From Microvirga ossetica (GTDB lineage: Bacteria; Pseudomonadota; Alphaproteobacteria; Rhizobiales; Beijerinckiaceae), in assembly GCF_002741015.1 (NCBI RefSeq), contig NZ_CP016616.1:3567501-3631500 (forward strand): DNA of 64,000 bases. The letters run 5' to 3'. The notes beneath the pieces are model-generated. The model was not told where the DNA came from and did no database searches. It saw nothing but the letters and a program-made list of their open reading frames with translations. A program made the position numbers and the translations under genes. Numbering within the stretch: position 1 is the stretch's first letter; each line of letters starts with the position of its first letter. This document shows, one piece after another, positions 26,792-35,490 of this stretch.

Positions 26792-27043
26792 ATGACGATC
26801 TCTGACAAGCCGCAACTGAAGAGCCGATTTGACGATGCCGCCAGCTCGCTGTCCCATGACCAGGATGCCGCCATTCGGATCCTGGCCAATGAGCTCCATC
26901 GCGTGAATGAGGCGGTGATGAACTGCGTCAACCATGGTCTGTCGATCGAGTTGCAAAGGGTCAAGCGCTGTCATTCCGAGACAGGGTACTGGGGTGACAT
27001 GATCGTGCCGGTTATCGTCAAGCAGAGTGACAAACAGGGCTGA
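26792..27043 (+). CDS. Small hypothetical protein
   Basis: An 83-aa soluble product starting at ATG 26792, with GGAG eight bases upstream. The sequence is mostly helical (SRFDDAASSLSHDQDAAIRILANELHRVNEAVMNCVNHGLS) with no signal peptide. I do not recognise a family. The clean ribosome-binding site and codon use suggest it is real. Confidence 0.6.
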   Translation: MTISDKPQLKSRFDDAASSLSHDQDAAIRILANELHRVNEAVMNCVNHGLSIELQRVKRCHSETGYWGDMIVPVIVKQSDKQG

Positions 27044-27399
27044 GTGGAATTTTGGGTGGGTAACGTCAGCCGACGTACCCGCTCCTCGCGAGAGGGATCG
27101 GAAGGGGCGGAGCCGCTCAAGGTTGGCTCTTGCAGAGCGGCACGGCCAACCACCGCAGACTCATCACCCCGGAGCGCGCAATTCGTGGAAGTCCGCACAT
27201 TCCAAAGCGAACCTGGCGCCGAGGCGAGCGCTTCCGAAAACATTCAGGCGCATCGACACGTCTGCCGATCGATGCCTGACGCAATGGTCCCGTTCCTATG
27301 GGATCGGCTCGAACGATCCTGGCAACGCAAGTTCCTAGGCAAGTCGGCTCGTAGCGCCTAACCTTCCGTCGGACTTGACACGGCGCAGGAGCAGTCGGG
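27044..27399. other. Intergenic region without recognisable content
   Basis: Short overlapping open frames in several registers, none with a recognisable product or good ribosome-binding site. No RNA gene or repeat seen. Confidence 0.35.
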
Positions 27400-27651
27400 A
27401 TGGTGTTGAAGAAGCAGATCCTTGCGATCCAGGATGTCTATGTGCCTGTGAAGCGGCGGCAAACCCTGGATCCGCAGAAGGTTGAGACTTTGGCGGAAAG
27501 CATGATGGAAAAGGGGCAGGAAACACCTATTCTCGTACGGCCTGACGGCCAACGGTTCGTCCTGGTGGAGGGGTTACATCGGCTCGAGGCGTGCAAGGCT
27601 TTGGGAGAGACAACCGTCCCGGCCTACCTGGTGCAGGCTCGTAGACACTGA
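27400..27651 (+). CDS. Short ParB-N-domain protein
   Basis: An 83-aa protein consisting only of a ParB/Srx-like N-terminal domain: AIQDVYVPVKRRQTLDPQKVETLAESMMEKGQ, then PILVRPDGQ, then the box LVEGLHRLEACKALGE. It lacks the HTH and dimerisation domains of a chromosome-partition ParB, so it is not a segregation protein; related short proteins bind or hydrolyse nucleotides (sulfiredoxin/ParB fold). It lies just outside the left border of the genomic island. Confidence 0.8.
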   Translation: MVLKKQILAIQDVYVPVKRRQTLDPQKVETLAESMMEKGQETPILVRPDGQRFVLVEGLHRLEACKALGETTVPAYLVQARRH

Positions 27652-27967
27652 GCTGCAACGACTATCACGTGGATCCCTTACCGGTTGGAGAGTGCGGCGC
27701 GAGAAAATTGTCATGATCGGCGATTTGGGGGATATGCCAGCCGATATCTATGATTCGTCGACCTCCGAGCGGCTGCAGATGAGAACGAGCCCCCTTCACC
27801 TCACAGCCGGACCGGGTGGGTTTAGGGCGGAGAGCAGAGGCATAGTTGGCCCCCAAGGGCCTTTCGGAGCGCCCAGAGAATGACTATCCGGAAATTGGCA
27901 CAAGAAATCCGACACTTAAGAGAAAGCGCTCTTAAGTAAAAATTCCTGCAATACGGAGACTTAGGAT

Positions 27968-27983
27968 AATGGCGGAGGGAGCG
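27968..27983. repeat. Left attachment site of the island
   Basis: AATGGCGGAGGGAGCG, identical to the last bases of the tRNA-Ser gene at 36424-36439, here detached from any tRNA. It marks the distal recombination junction. Confidence 0.8.
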
Positions 27984-28103
27984 TCCGCCATACTAGTGTC
28001 CGGCTGCAATCAGTCGCGTCCCGAAATACCGTGGAATCCTAAGCTTTTACGCCGCTGTGTGTCTTATGTTGTCCAGCTTCATCCGCTACAATCCAGCCTC
28101 AAA

Positions 28104-28124
28104 GGTGGGGAACAAGGTGGGGAA
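28104..28124 (+). repeat. Tandem GGTGGGGAA repeats, candidate integrase arm sites (left)
   Basis: GGTGGGGAA occurs at 28104-28112 and 28116-28124, exactly 12 bp apart. The same pair with the same spacing occurs at 36350-36370 near the other end. They lie just upstream of the integrase start and may bind integrase. Confidence 0.5.
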
Positions 28125-28136
28125 GGATTGGGGCAG

Positions 28137-29348
28137 ATGACACGACAGCTGCACACGTTGAGCGCCAGGACGGTCGCAACACTGACAAAGCCTGGGCGGC
28201 ACTCTGATGGCGGCGGGCTATACCTGAACATCACGACCAGCGGTGCCCGCTCGTGGGTGTTCATGTGGAAGGCGCACGGCAAACGCCGGGAGATGGGGCT
28301 TGGTGCCTTGCGGGATGTGCCGCTTGCCAAAGCCCGAGAGAGGGCGGCAGAGGCCCGTCAGAAGCTGGCCGATGGGCTCGACCCCATCGCAGCACGGGAC
28401 AGCAAGCCCAAGGTGATGACCTTCGGTGAGGCTGCTGGCGCTCTGATTGAGAGCATGTCCTCCTCCTGGCGCAATGAGAAGCACCGCGCCCAATGGAAGA
28501 TGACCCTCACGGCCTACTGCGAGCCACTCCGGTCCAAGCCGGTGACGGAGATTGGAACCGAGGATGTTCTCAGGGTGCTCCAGCCCCTCTGGACCACCAA
28601 GCCCGAGACGGCCTCACGCCTGCGGGGACGGATGGAGCGGGTGTTCGACTTTGCCCGTGCACGAGGGCAGGGGGTGGGTGAGAACCCGGCCCGCTGGCGG
28701 AGCCACCTTGATGCCGTCCTGCCGAAGCGGGCCAAGCTCACGCGGGGACACCACAAGGCCATGCCCTTCGATGAGGTGCCTGCCTTCTTGACCGCGTTGC
28801 GGGAGCGGGACGGGATGGCACCGCGTGCTCTGGAGTTTGCCATTCTCACCGCCGCCCGGTCCGGGGAGGTGTTCGGAGCACTGTGGGAGGAATTCGACCT
28901 TGAGGGGCGGGTGTGGACTGTGCCTGCCGCTCGTATGAAGGCAGGGCGGGTGCATCGGGTGCCGCTCTCAGACCGGGCAGTCGAGATCCTGCGGGAGATG
29001 GAGCAGAAGCGGCTCAGCGAGCTGGTATTCCCCGGCACCAAGCCAGGGCGGCCCCTGTCGGTTATGGCTCTGGAGATGGTGCTGCGCCGGATGAAGCTGG
29101 ATGTGACGGTTCACGGTTTCCGCAGTGCGTTCCGCGATTGGGCAGGAGAGCGCACTCATTTCCCCCGAGAGGTGGCGGAGGCTGCTCTGGCGCACCTCGT
29201 GGGTGATGCAGTCGAGCGGGCGTACCGGCGCGGTGATGCCTTGGAGAAGCGGCGCGAACTCATGGACGCGTGGGCTCGATTCGTTGAGCAGCAGCCCCAA
29301 AACAACGTTGTGCGTTTGAATGTAAATTCAGGCGGCTCCTCGAAGTAA
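28137..29348 (+). CDS. Tyrosine-type site-specific integrase of the island
   Basis: A 403-aa P4-like integrase. An N-terminal DUF4102 arm-binding domain (HSDGGGLYLNITTSGARSWVF, MGLGALRDVPLAKARERA) is followed by a SAM-like core-binding domain and the catalytic domain. Catalytic residues: Arg in TAARSGEVFGALW near residue 240, HGFR near 325 (His and Arg), His in LAHLVGD, and the nucleophilic Tyr in ERAYRRGD near 362. I start at ATG 28137; an upstream frame begins in the attachment site itself. It should catalyse integration at the tRNA-Ser gene and, with the AlpA-like protein, excision. Confidence 0.94.
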   Translation: MTRQLHTLSARTVATLTKPGRHSDGGGLYLNITTSGARSWVFMWKAHGKRREMGLGALRDVPLAKARERAAEARQKLADGLDPIAARDSKPKVMTFGEAAGALIESMSSSWRNEKHRAQWKMTLTAYCEPLRSKPVTEIGTEDVLRVLQPLWTTKPETASRLRGRMERVFDFARARGQGVGENPARWRSHLDAVLPKRAKLTRGHHKAMPFDEVPAFLTALRERDGMAPRALEFAILTAARSGEVFGALWEEFDLEGRVWTVPAARMKAGRVHRVPLSDRAVEILREMEQKRLSELVFPGTKPGRPLSVMALEMVLRRMKLDVTVHGFRSAFRDWAGERTHFPREVAEAALAHLVGDAVERAYRRGDALEKRRELMDAWARFVEQQPQNNVVRLNVNSGGSSK

Positions 29349-29804
29349 CACACTCAAGATGTCCACAGGCTCCTGTGGATGTCGGGCATTAATGTTATTT
29401 CAACCTGTCTCGGTATCCCGAGCAATCCTTCCTTAGAAAAGAATCGTGCGAAGTTGTCCCAAGCGAATCAAGGTGGTTCGCTGCGGACCAGCCTTCCGCC
29501 AGAAGGTACAGCGATGCCCGAGAAACCCTTTGAGAATTCCGTAACAACCAATATCGTAACTAGTAGTCCGACGCGGGTTAAGAAAAGCCGCTGAGGATTG
29601 GCCTCTCGTGAGAGAGGTCAGCGACACGGAAAAAAGTGCCGCCCCAACCCCTGCCAGGGGGCTAAGGCGGCGCGGTGGGCCTAAACCCGTACTCGTTGCA
29701 GAGCGGGCTAAGCCTACTGGGGGCTCAGGGTGCGAGTCAATCAAATCCCCTGATCCTCGCCGGTCGTTTCATTCACAACTGAACAATGAAAGGACGCAGG
29801 CCCG
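29349..29804. other. Non-coding stretch downstream of the integrase
   Basis: Contains an 8-bp dyad (TCCACAGG 29362-29369 with CCTGTGGA 29372-29379) just after the integrase, and a longer stem-loop at 29638-29671. A 26-codon frame at 29514 (MPEKPFENS...) is the only start worth noting and is not convincing. Confidence 0.4.
29638..29671 (+). other. Stable two-part stem-loop
   Basis: The outer stem GCCGCC (29638-29643) pairs with GGCGGC (29666-29671); the inner stem CCCCT (29648-29652) pairs with AGGGG (29656-29660). An asymmetric internal loop separates them. There is no U-run after it, so it may be a structured leader of the AlpA-like gene or part of a small RNA. Confidence 0.4.
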
Positions 29805-30056
29805 ATGGCTTTGCAGAGCTTTGACGCACGCCTGAAGACAGACTCTTCAACACAATCCCAATTGCCAAAAACTGGATTTGTCCGGCTTCCTGGCATCCTC
29901 GCCCCAAATGGGCCTATTCCCGTCAGCAAGTCCACCTGGTGGGCTGGTATCAAGGACGGGCGTTATCCCAAGCCCGTGAAACTCGGCCCGCGCATTACCG
30001 CGTGGCGCGTCGAGGATATTCGTGCCCTCATCGCTGGCGCTGCGAACGACCGCTGA
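29805..30056 (+). CDS. AlpA-family DNA-binding protein (excisionase-like)
   Basis: An 83-aa protein with a MerR-like winged HTH of the AlpA type: FVRLPGILAPNGPIPVSKSTWWAGIKDGRYPKPVKLGPRITAWRVEDIRALI. AlpA proteins act as transcriptional activators or directionality factors for integrases, so it is the likely excision factor of the island. AAAGGA upstream supports the start at 29805. Confidence 0.88.
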   Translation: MALQSFDARLKTDSSTQSQLPKTGFVRLPGILAPNGPIPVSKSTWWAGIKDGRYPKPVKLGPRITAWRVEDIRALIAGAANDR

Positions 30057-30153
30057 TTTCAGAAGCTCTCGCCTTCTGAATCCATCCCGTTCATGACCGT
30101 GCAAAAGAAAGCCCCGTACAAGGGGTTCTCGCACGGGGCTAAGGATTTCAACA

Positions 30154-30354
30154 ATGAAGAGAATACCCGAGCGGCGCTTGCGTCGCAACGCGAACTTGTG
30201 CCCGCTTCCGCTCTTTGCATGGGCTGCATCGCAGCCACTCCACTCTCATCCTCGTGTGGTCAGGAGCCTATCCACGCGGTTCGGAGTGTCTCCTGCGCTT
30301 GCGCTGACCATCGCAGAACTGGCGGGCCTCAACATGGAGGCGCACAATGCCTAA
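30154..30354 (+). CDS. Small hypothetical island protein
   Basis: A 66-aa product (MKRIPERRLRRNANLCPLPLFAWAASQ...). The C-terminal part, VVRSLSTRFGVSPALALTIAELAGLN, looks like a short HTH. Similar small proteins occur beside AlpA genes in alphaproteobacterial islands. It overlaps the next gene by eight bases, consistent with an operon. Confidence 0.6.
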   Translation: MKRIPERRLRRNANLCPLPLFAWAASQPLHSHPRVVRSLSTRFGVSPALALTIAELAGLNMEAHNA

Positions 30355-30658
30355 CGATGTTGTCGAACTCTTCGTGCAGCGGCTCGATACCAGCGAGATG
30401 TTGCGCGTAAAAGGGCGTGAGGCGTGGACACTCAGCTGCCTTCTGGAGACAGGTCAAAGCGGTATCATCCCTCTGGAGAGACCCGCCCCACGCTGGTCCG
30501 CATACGTTCACTCGCTGCGCAAGCGCGGGCTTGTCATCGACACCATCGATGAGCCCCACGCTGGTCCATATTCCGGGACACATGGGCGCTACATCTTGCG
30601 GACGCCCTTGCGGGTGCTCAAGGCAACCTCTGCCGGGGAGAAACGCCGAGCAGCCTGA
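30347..30658 (+). CDS. Small winged-helix-like hypothetical protein
   Basis: A 103-aa product. SAYVHSLRKRGLVIDTIDEPHAGPYSGTHGRYIL has the look of a winged-helix recognition helix and beta wing, preceded by LSCLLETGQSGI. Such proteins occur in island operons as putative regulators. Function unknown. Confidence 0.6.
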   Translation: MPNDVVELFVQRLDTSEMLRVKGREAWTLSCLLETGQSGIIPLERPAPRWSAYVHSLRKRGLVIDTIDEPHAGPYSGTHGRYILRTPLRVLKATSAGEKRRAA

Positions 30659-30791
30659 CAGGTCGCAGTTCCCATAGCGCTTCCTGACTCTGAGAAGCCC
30701 AGCAGCCGGGGTTTGTGCCTCGGCTGCACCTCTCTCATCAATCTTCAGAACAGGCGTCCTTGAGCTTCTCAGGGCCGCTGTGAGGCACCTC

Positions 30792-31427
30792 ATGCCCAAA
30801 CGTCACAACCACAAGGGACGGAGCACAATAGAGCGCTTCGTGTCCCTCCCATATTGGATGCTACAATCGCCCGCTTGGCGCTCACTGTCGCCTGTCGCTC
30901 GCAGCGTCTTCGTTGAACTCGCTGCCATCTACAACGGTAGCAACAACGGTCGTCTTGCGCTGTCGGCCCGAGACGCTGCCGAACGTGTGTGCTGCTCTAA
31001 GAACACGGCAGCACGGGCATTCGCTGAGTTAATACAAAAGGGCTTCGTTGACCTGTGCTCACGCGGTCATTTCGACCGCAAGACGCCGCATGCTGCCGAG
31101 TACCGCCTGACGCTGCATCCATGTGACCGCTCAGGTGAGCGCTCGTCCAAGCGGTTTATGAGCTGGCATCCTGACCAGCAGAAATCTGTAGCCGGTCCCA
31201 CCAGAGGGACAGCCGGTGTCACCACAGGGACAGTAACCAGCGCCACGATAGAAAATTGCCGGGAACTGTCCCTCTCACGGGACCGCAAACGCCCATCCGA
31301 GCCACTCAGCGGTCCCACCACAGGGACACATATAATCTACCAGACGGGGTCTGGGGTGGAGGTGACGAACGAGCAGTCATCAGTCGTGGTGAAACTACAG
31401 CCGAGAGGACGTCGCAATGCCTCGTGA
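30792..31427 (+). CDS. Replication-initiator-like winged-helix protein
   Basis: A 211-aa product. The N-terminal half (FVSLPYWMLQSPAWRSLSPVARSVFVELAAIYNG, ARDAAERVCCSKNTAARAFAELIQKGFVDL) is a winged helix of the kind found in phage and plasmid replication proteins and in alphaproteobacterial integrative elements. The C-terminal half is polar and low in complexity. The island may use it to replicate after excision; this is inference. It overlaps the next gene by 11 bases. Confidence 0.6.
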   Translation: MPKRHNHKGRSTIERFVSLPYWMLQSPAWRSLSPVARSVFVELAAIYNGSNNGRLALSARDAAERVCCSKNTAARAFAELIQKGFVDLCSRGHFDRKTPHAAEYRLTLHPCDRSGERSSKRFMSWHPDQQKSVAGPTRGTAGVTTGTVTSATIENCRELSLSRDRKRPSEPLSGPTTGTHIIYQTGSGVEVTNEQSSVVVKLQPRGRRNAS

Positions 31428-31995
31428 CCGTCAGCGCCTCACTCTTGAAAGCGGACCCAAGCTGGATCTCGCCAAGCTCATCCCGAGTGGAGCAGGTAAG
31501 TCGGGCCGCCATATCCAATGCGTGCTCACCTATGGTTCGGGCGAGACCATCACTGCCACCCTGAAGCTGTCGGATTATGGAGGGCTGTTGGAACTGTCCT
31601 ATCAAGGACGTGTGCAGTCATTCTCTTTGATAGCGGATCCCAGGCACTTCGGCGGGCTTCAATGGTATGCTATCTGCCCCAGAACCGGACGGCGAGTACG
31701 GGTGCTCTACAGACCACTGGGAGCGACGTACTTTGCCAGCAGGCACGCTTGGGGCCGAAGAGCAGCCTATGCCTCGCAGTTTCTAGACCCTATCGGGCGG
31801 GCATGGCGCACCAAGGCGAAAGTCAAAGCAGCTCTGCTCGGGAACGAGGACCCTGATGAGTGGGATCTGCCGCCCAAGCCGAAGGGCATGCGCTGGGCGA
31901 CATACGAGCGATGGGTGGCTCGTTATGATGCTGCTGAGGAGATGCTCGACGCGCAACTCGTCATGGCAGCGGCGCGGCTCATGAAGCGGCTGTAG
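31417..31995 (+). CDS. Hypothetical protein, intact copy of a duplicated gene
   Basis: A 192-aa soluble protein. A beta-rich N-terminal half contains a CPRTGRRVRVLY segment reminiscent of a degenerate zinc ribbon; the helical C-terminal half reads GRRAAYASQFLDPIGRAWRTKAKVK, then WDLPPKPKGMRWATYERWV. I do not recognise a named family, though it seems common in Rhizobiales islands. A second, broken copy lies at 33690-34020, and both are convergent with an RTX gene. Confidence 0.65.
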   Translation: MPRDRQRLTLESGPKLDLAKLIPSGAGKSGRHIQCVLTYGSGETITATLKLSDYGGLLELSYQGRVQSFSLIADPRHFGGLQWYAICPRTGRRVRVLYRPLGATYFASRHAWGRRAAYASQFLDPIGRAWRTKAKVKAALLGNEDPDEWDLPPKPKGMRWATYERWVARYDAAEEMLDAQLVMAAARLMKRL

Positions 31996-32450
31996 ATGGA
32001 AGGCGACGAGTGCCCGAGCCTCAGCCCGGGCACTCCGGCAAGAGCTTTAGATGACGAAGAAGTCGTCGACCTTCAGGGTAGGCTTGTTCGTCAGCAACGC
32101 GAACTCAACCGCCTGGCCCTTGCCGGAACCATCGGCATCATAGGACAGCACGCCCGTCTTTTTGTTGTAGATGACGTAGTCGTCCTTGTCCTTGGCCTTG
32201 TCGCCCACCGTGAAGAACTTCTTGTCGAGCTTGACCGGATTCTGCTCCGAGCCCTTCTTGCCGAGCTTCTTGAAGATGGCATTGTCGAGGTAGAGGCTGT
32301 CATCCTTAACGTTGAAGTCCTTGACGGTATCGAAGTTCACCTTGCGGTCGGTTGAGGACGTGCCGAGCTTGGTAGTGAAGAGGAACGCATCCTTGCCGCT
32401 GCCGCCGTAAAGGGTGTCGTTGCCAGATCCGCCGTTTACCTTGTCGGCAC
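31685..32450. repeat. Duplicated module, copy 1
   Basis: This stretch, covering the 3' half of the 192-aa gene and the 3' end of the first RTX gene, is repeated in the same order and orientation at 33705-34490 with high but imperfect identity. Borders are approximate. Confidence 0.7.
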
Positions 32451-33534
32451 CGGCGCCGCCGTTGATGGTGTTCTTGCCCACGTTGCCAGTGATGCTGTTG
32501 TTGAGAGCATTGCCGGTTAGTGAGATGTTGCTGCTGCCGCCCGCAACCAGATTGAGCGAGCCTTCGGCAAGTGTGGTGCTGGTAGTCGTCTCGACGGTCA
32601 CTGGAGGCGTGACCACAGGAGGCTCAGGCTGCACAACAGGAGGCTCAGGTTTCACAACAACTGGAGGCTCAGACGCTATAAACTGAGCACGGCTGAGCGT
32701 GGCACCTGCGAACTGGTAGAACTCCACGTCTGATATGACCTGCACACCCTTAGTGGAAAGGTGGGTAACAAGCAGACCTTCCTGTGTTTCTGAAACGGTG
32801 TAGTCCGCTCGGTTGCCGGAGAACACGGCTATATCGTCCCCTTCACCGCCGTCGAGCGTATCACTCCCTCCTGCTCCCATCAGTGTGTCGTTGCCGAGGT
32901 CGCCCGAAAGAATGTCATTGCCTAATCCGCCGTCCAGGATGTCGTTCCCAACGCCGCCGTTGATGGAATCGTTTCCCGCGCCGCCATTGATGGAGTCGTT
33001 GCCGCCCCAGCCCCAAGCCGAATCCGCATTAGCCGTGCCCAGCAACGCATCCGCATCATCGGAGCCAACTAGTCCATCAATCTCGACAAGTGAATACAGG
33101 CCGTTGGTGACATCAATGTCATTCCACTGCCCTGGGCTACCAAGTCCGCCTTCGGGTTGAGGCCAAGCCCAAAGGCCTATCGCTGCGCCATCCTGGTCCT
33201 GATAGTTATCAGGTTCCTGTCCTAGGGCTCCAGAACCCCAATTAGTATATGTCAGTGTGCTTCCGTCAGACCACTTCCAGATCCCTTCGCTCGTGTAGTC
33301 CGAAGCGCCGATCCAGACGTATGATGCACCTCCACCATCTGGAGCAACATAGTACGTGTCACCCCAAGTCTCGGACTCTGCTTGGATAAACGCGAAGACG
33401 TCGGCGTTCTCCTCGGCTGAAGTAATTTTAGCTAGATAGCCACCGCGCGACTGGGCTTCTGCTTGGGCATTGAATTGGTTCAAAGCTGCGGTCAGCACAA
33501 AGTACGTGTGACCGTCACGATAGAGAATAGACAT
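32047..33534 (-). CDS. Secreted RTX protein with N-terminal C-type-lectin-like domain
   Basis: A 495-aa protein. Residues about 5-155 form a C-type-lectin-like domain (YFVLTAALNQFNAQAEAQSRGGYLAKITS, YVWIGASDYTSEGIWKWSDG, TYTNWGSGALGQEPDNYQDQDGAA). RTX calcium-binding nonapeptides (GGxGNDxx) follow, then a proline-rich spacer of PEPPVV repeats, a second RTX block and a C-terminal 100-residue region ending DDFFVI, typical of type I secretion signals. It has no N-terminal signal peptide, as expected for type I export. The start at 33534 has a G-rich site upstream. The exporter genes are not in the window. Confidence 0.88.
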   Translation of the reverse strand: MSILYRDGHTYFVLTAALNQFNAQAEAQSRGGYLAKITSAEENADVFAFIQAESETWGDTYYVAPDGGGASYVWIGASDYTSEGIWKWSDGSTLTYTNWGSGALGQEPDNYQDQDGAAIGLWAWPQPEGGLGSPGQWNDIDVTNGLYSLVEIDGLVGSDDADALLGTANADSAWGWGGNDSINGGAGNDSINGGVGNDILDGGLGNDILSGDLGNDTLMGAGGSDTLDGGEGDDIAVFSGNRADYTVSETQEGLLVTHLSTKGVQVISDVEFYQFAGATLSRAQFIASEPPVVVKPEPPVVQPEPPVVTPPVTVETTTSTTLAEGSLNLVAGGSSNISLTGNALNNSITGNVGKNTINGGAGADKVNGGSGNDTLYGGSGKDAFLFTTKLGTSSTDRKVNFDTVKDFNVKDDSLYLDNAIFKKLGKKGSEQNPVKLDKKFFTVGDKAKDKDDYVIYNKKTGVLSYDADGSGKGQAVEFALLTNKPTLKVDDFFVI

Positions 33535-33689
33535 TATACCCCCCAAATTAGGCGCGGACCCTACTAGGGAGCGGTAAGCTTGTCTATATGCTGGGACAGG
33601 TCCAATAGCCCATCTTGACACACTCACGTCAGGTGAGGACCTTTCAAGCAAATCTTACGATAGGAAGTGGCATTTTTTGCGGTCTGCAA

Positions 33690-34020
33690 TAGTGCGCGGC
33701 CTGCCCGAGAACAAGCCGGTGGTCCGCGTGCTGTGCCGGCCTCTTGGGGCGACGTACTTCGCCAGTCGATATGCCTGGGGCCGCAGGGCTGCCTATGCCT
33801 CGCAGTTCCTCGACCCAATCGGGCGGGCGTGGCGGACGAAGGCGAAGGTGAAGGCGGTTCTGCTCGGAGATGCAGATCCCGATAAGTGGGACTTGCCGCC
33901 CAAGCCGAAGGGCATGCGATGGGCGACTATGAGCGATGGGTTACAAAGTATGATGCCGCCGAGGAGATGCTCAATGCGCAGCTCGTCATGGCAGCGGCGC
34001 GGTTGATGAAGCGACTGTAG
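33690..34020 (+). pseudogene. Broken second copy of the 192-aa hypothetical gene
   Basis: Homology to the C-terminal half of the protein at 31417-31995 starts at VVRVLCRPLGATYFASRYAWGRR. The first half is absent. One base is missing at about 33930 (GCGACTATGAG against GCGACATACGAG), after which the correct C-terminus, YERWVTKYDAAEEMLNAQLV, continues in another frame to a TAG at 34018-34020. Confidence 0.8.
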
Positions 34021-34490
34021 GTGAAAGGTGGGGAGTGTCCGAGACGAAGCCCAGGCACTCCCGCACGAGCTTAGATAACGAAGAAGTCGTCGTACTTCAG
34101 GGTAGCCTTATTCTTGAGCAAGGCAAACTCAACAGCCTGCCCCTTGCCGGAGCCATCGGCATCATAGGACAGCACGCCCGTCTTTTTGTTGTAGATGACG
34201 TAGTCGTCCTTGTCTTTGGCCTTGTCGAGAGCAAAGAACTTCTTGTCGAGCTTAATCGGCTTCTGTTCAGAACCCTTCTTGCCGAGCTTCTTGAAGATGG
34301 CATTGTCGAGGTAAAGGCTGTCATCTTTCGTGCTGAAGTCGTTCAGGGTGTCGAAGTTCACCTTGCGGTCCGTCCTCGCCGTGCCGAGCTTCGTATCGAA
34401 CATAAAAGCATCTTTGCCCAAACCACCTGTCAGGATGTCGTTACCTCCCATCCCAGCTAGCTTGTCCTTGCCGTTGCCGCCTATAATTAC
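33705..34490. repeat. Duplicated module, copy 2
   Basis: Counterpart of 31685-32450. It contains the broken hypothetical gene followed by the convergent 3' end of the second RTX gene, whose last 110 residues are nearly identical to those of the first. Borders are approximate. Confidence 0.7.
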
Positions 34491-35162
34491 GTTGCTCAGG
34501 ATATTACCGCGTCCATAGAAATCGCCAACGCCTGAGAACACGAGGTTCTCAATCCAGTTCGGCCCATCGGGCAACGCTGCGTCGTTGTAGGTGACTATGA
34601 GTGTGTCAGTTCCGCCGTCGTCGGCAAACTGATCTAAGGGATTGTCCAGCACAAAGGTGTCATCACCATAGCCACCGTAGAGCACGTCGTAACCCGCTCC
34701 ACCGACCAAGAAGTCGTTTCCGAACCCGCCAAAAACAGTGTCGTTCCCGCCATTCCCGTAAACAACGTCATCGCCTGCTCCGGCATCGATTACATCATTA
34801 TACGAATTGCCGTTGAAGGTGTTGAAGCCATCAAGTGGAATGTTAGAGAATAGGTCATTGTTGATGATATCGCCCGATGTGATGAATGACCCTACATTGT
34901 GAGCCTCAAACACCAAGTATCCATCCCGTGAGGCAACTACATCGTTGATGATGAATCCTCCAGTTACAGTGGAGTAAGAAATTACAAACTGGTCAACTGC
35001 CGGATTGTTAGCAACAGAGTAGGTTACCTGTCCTGGGATAGAATTATTAGTGATTGTTAGAACCTCTTCTGCGAAAGAGAGCCCAAAGACCGTCCAATTG
35101 ACATTATCCATCCCAAAAAATGCATAGTCGTATATCGTAAAGTTCGACACATTAGCCCCCAT
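34071..35162 (-). CDS. Secreted RTX calcium-binding protein
   Basis: A 363-aa protein. Its N-terminal 120 residues are a beta-rich domain with no recognisable family, unlike the lectin-like domain of the neighbouring RTX protein. RTX repeats follow (GAGDDVVYGNGGNDTVFGGFGND, GGNGKDKLAGMGGNDIL), then the C-terminal region ending DDFFVI, almost the same as in the neighbour. It is probably exported by a type I system encoded elsewhere. The ATG at 35162 is preferred over a TTG four codons upstream. The gene is AT-rich relative to the chromosome. Confidence 0.85.
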   Translation of the reverse strand: MGANVSNFTIYDYAFFGMDNVNWTVFGLSFAEEVLTITNNSIPGQVTYSVANNPAVDQFVISYSTVTGGFIINDVVASRDGYLVFEAHNVGSFITSGDIINNDLFSNIPLDGFNTFNGNSYNDVIDAGAGDDVVYGNGGNDTVFGGFGNDFLVGGAGYDVLYGGYGDDTFVLDNPLDQFADDGGTDTLIVTYNDAALPDGPNWIENLVFSGVGDFYGRGNILSNVIIGGNGKDKLAGMGGNDILTGGLGKDAFMFDTKLGTARTDRKVNFDTLNDFSTKDDSLYLDNAIFKKLGKKGSEQKPIKLDKKFFALDKAKDKDDYVIYNKKTGVLSYDADGSGKGQAVEFALLKNKATLKYDDFFVI

Positions 35163-35490
35163 TTTCTCTATCAAGTGTATAGACGCGCATCATTCGGCCT
35201 GTCGCTGCAAAAGCTGCGCGTACCCCTGAGTTTATTGCTTTCGTGCTAATGTTCCGTCAACGATCCATTCTTTCCGTGGCAAAGAATGTGTTGATTGTTT
35301 GTACTTAGCCTACAATGCTTCTCTCTAGGTGAGGACCTGCCCTACTATTGGCCTACCCGTTGACCGCTAGTTTCTGTGCCTGAACTTCGCAAATCGGTAT
35401 GATGCGGCGCGGTTGATGGTCTTTGCCGCCCGGATTCCATTGAAGGTGGGGGGTAGCCAAGAGATTTCGATTTAGAAATCACGAGGGAGT
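35163..35490. other. Upstream region of the second RTX gene
   Basis: AT-rich and without a gene. AGGTGAGGACCT at 35337-35348 occurs identically at 33631-33642 upstream of the first RTX gene, either a shared regulatory element or a relic of the duplication. Confidence 0.45.

Noticed and set aside
27400..27651. Chromosome-partition ParB and a nearby replication origin
   Set aside because: The protein has only the N-terminal ParB-like domain and no ParA partner, and no parS-like or DnaA-box cluster is visible.
32047..33534. Diversity-generating retroelement target, because of the C-type-lectin-like domain
   Set aside because: There is no reverse transcriptase, template repeat or accessory gene in the window, and the two RTX copies differ by whole domains rather than by scattered adenine-directed changes.
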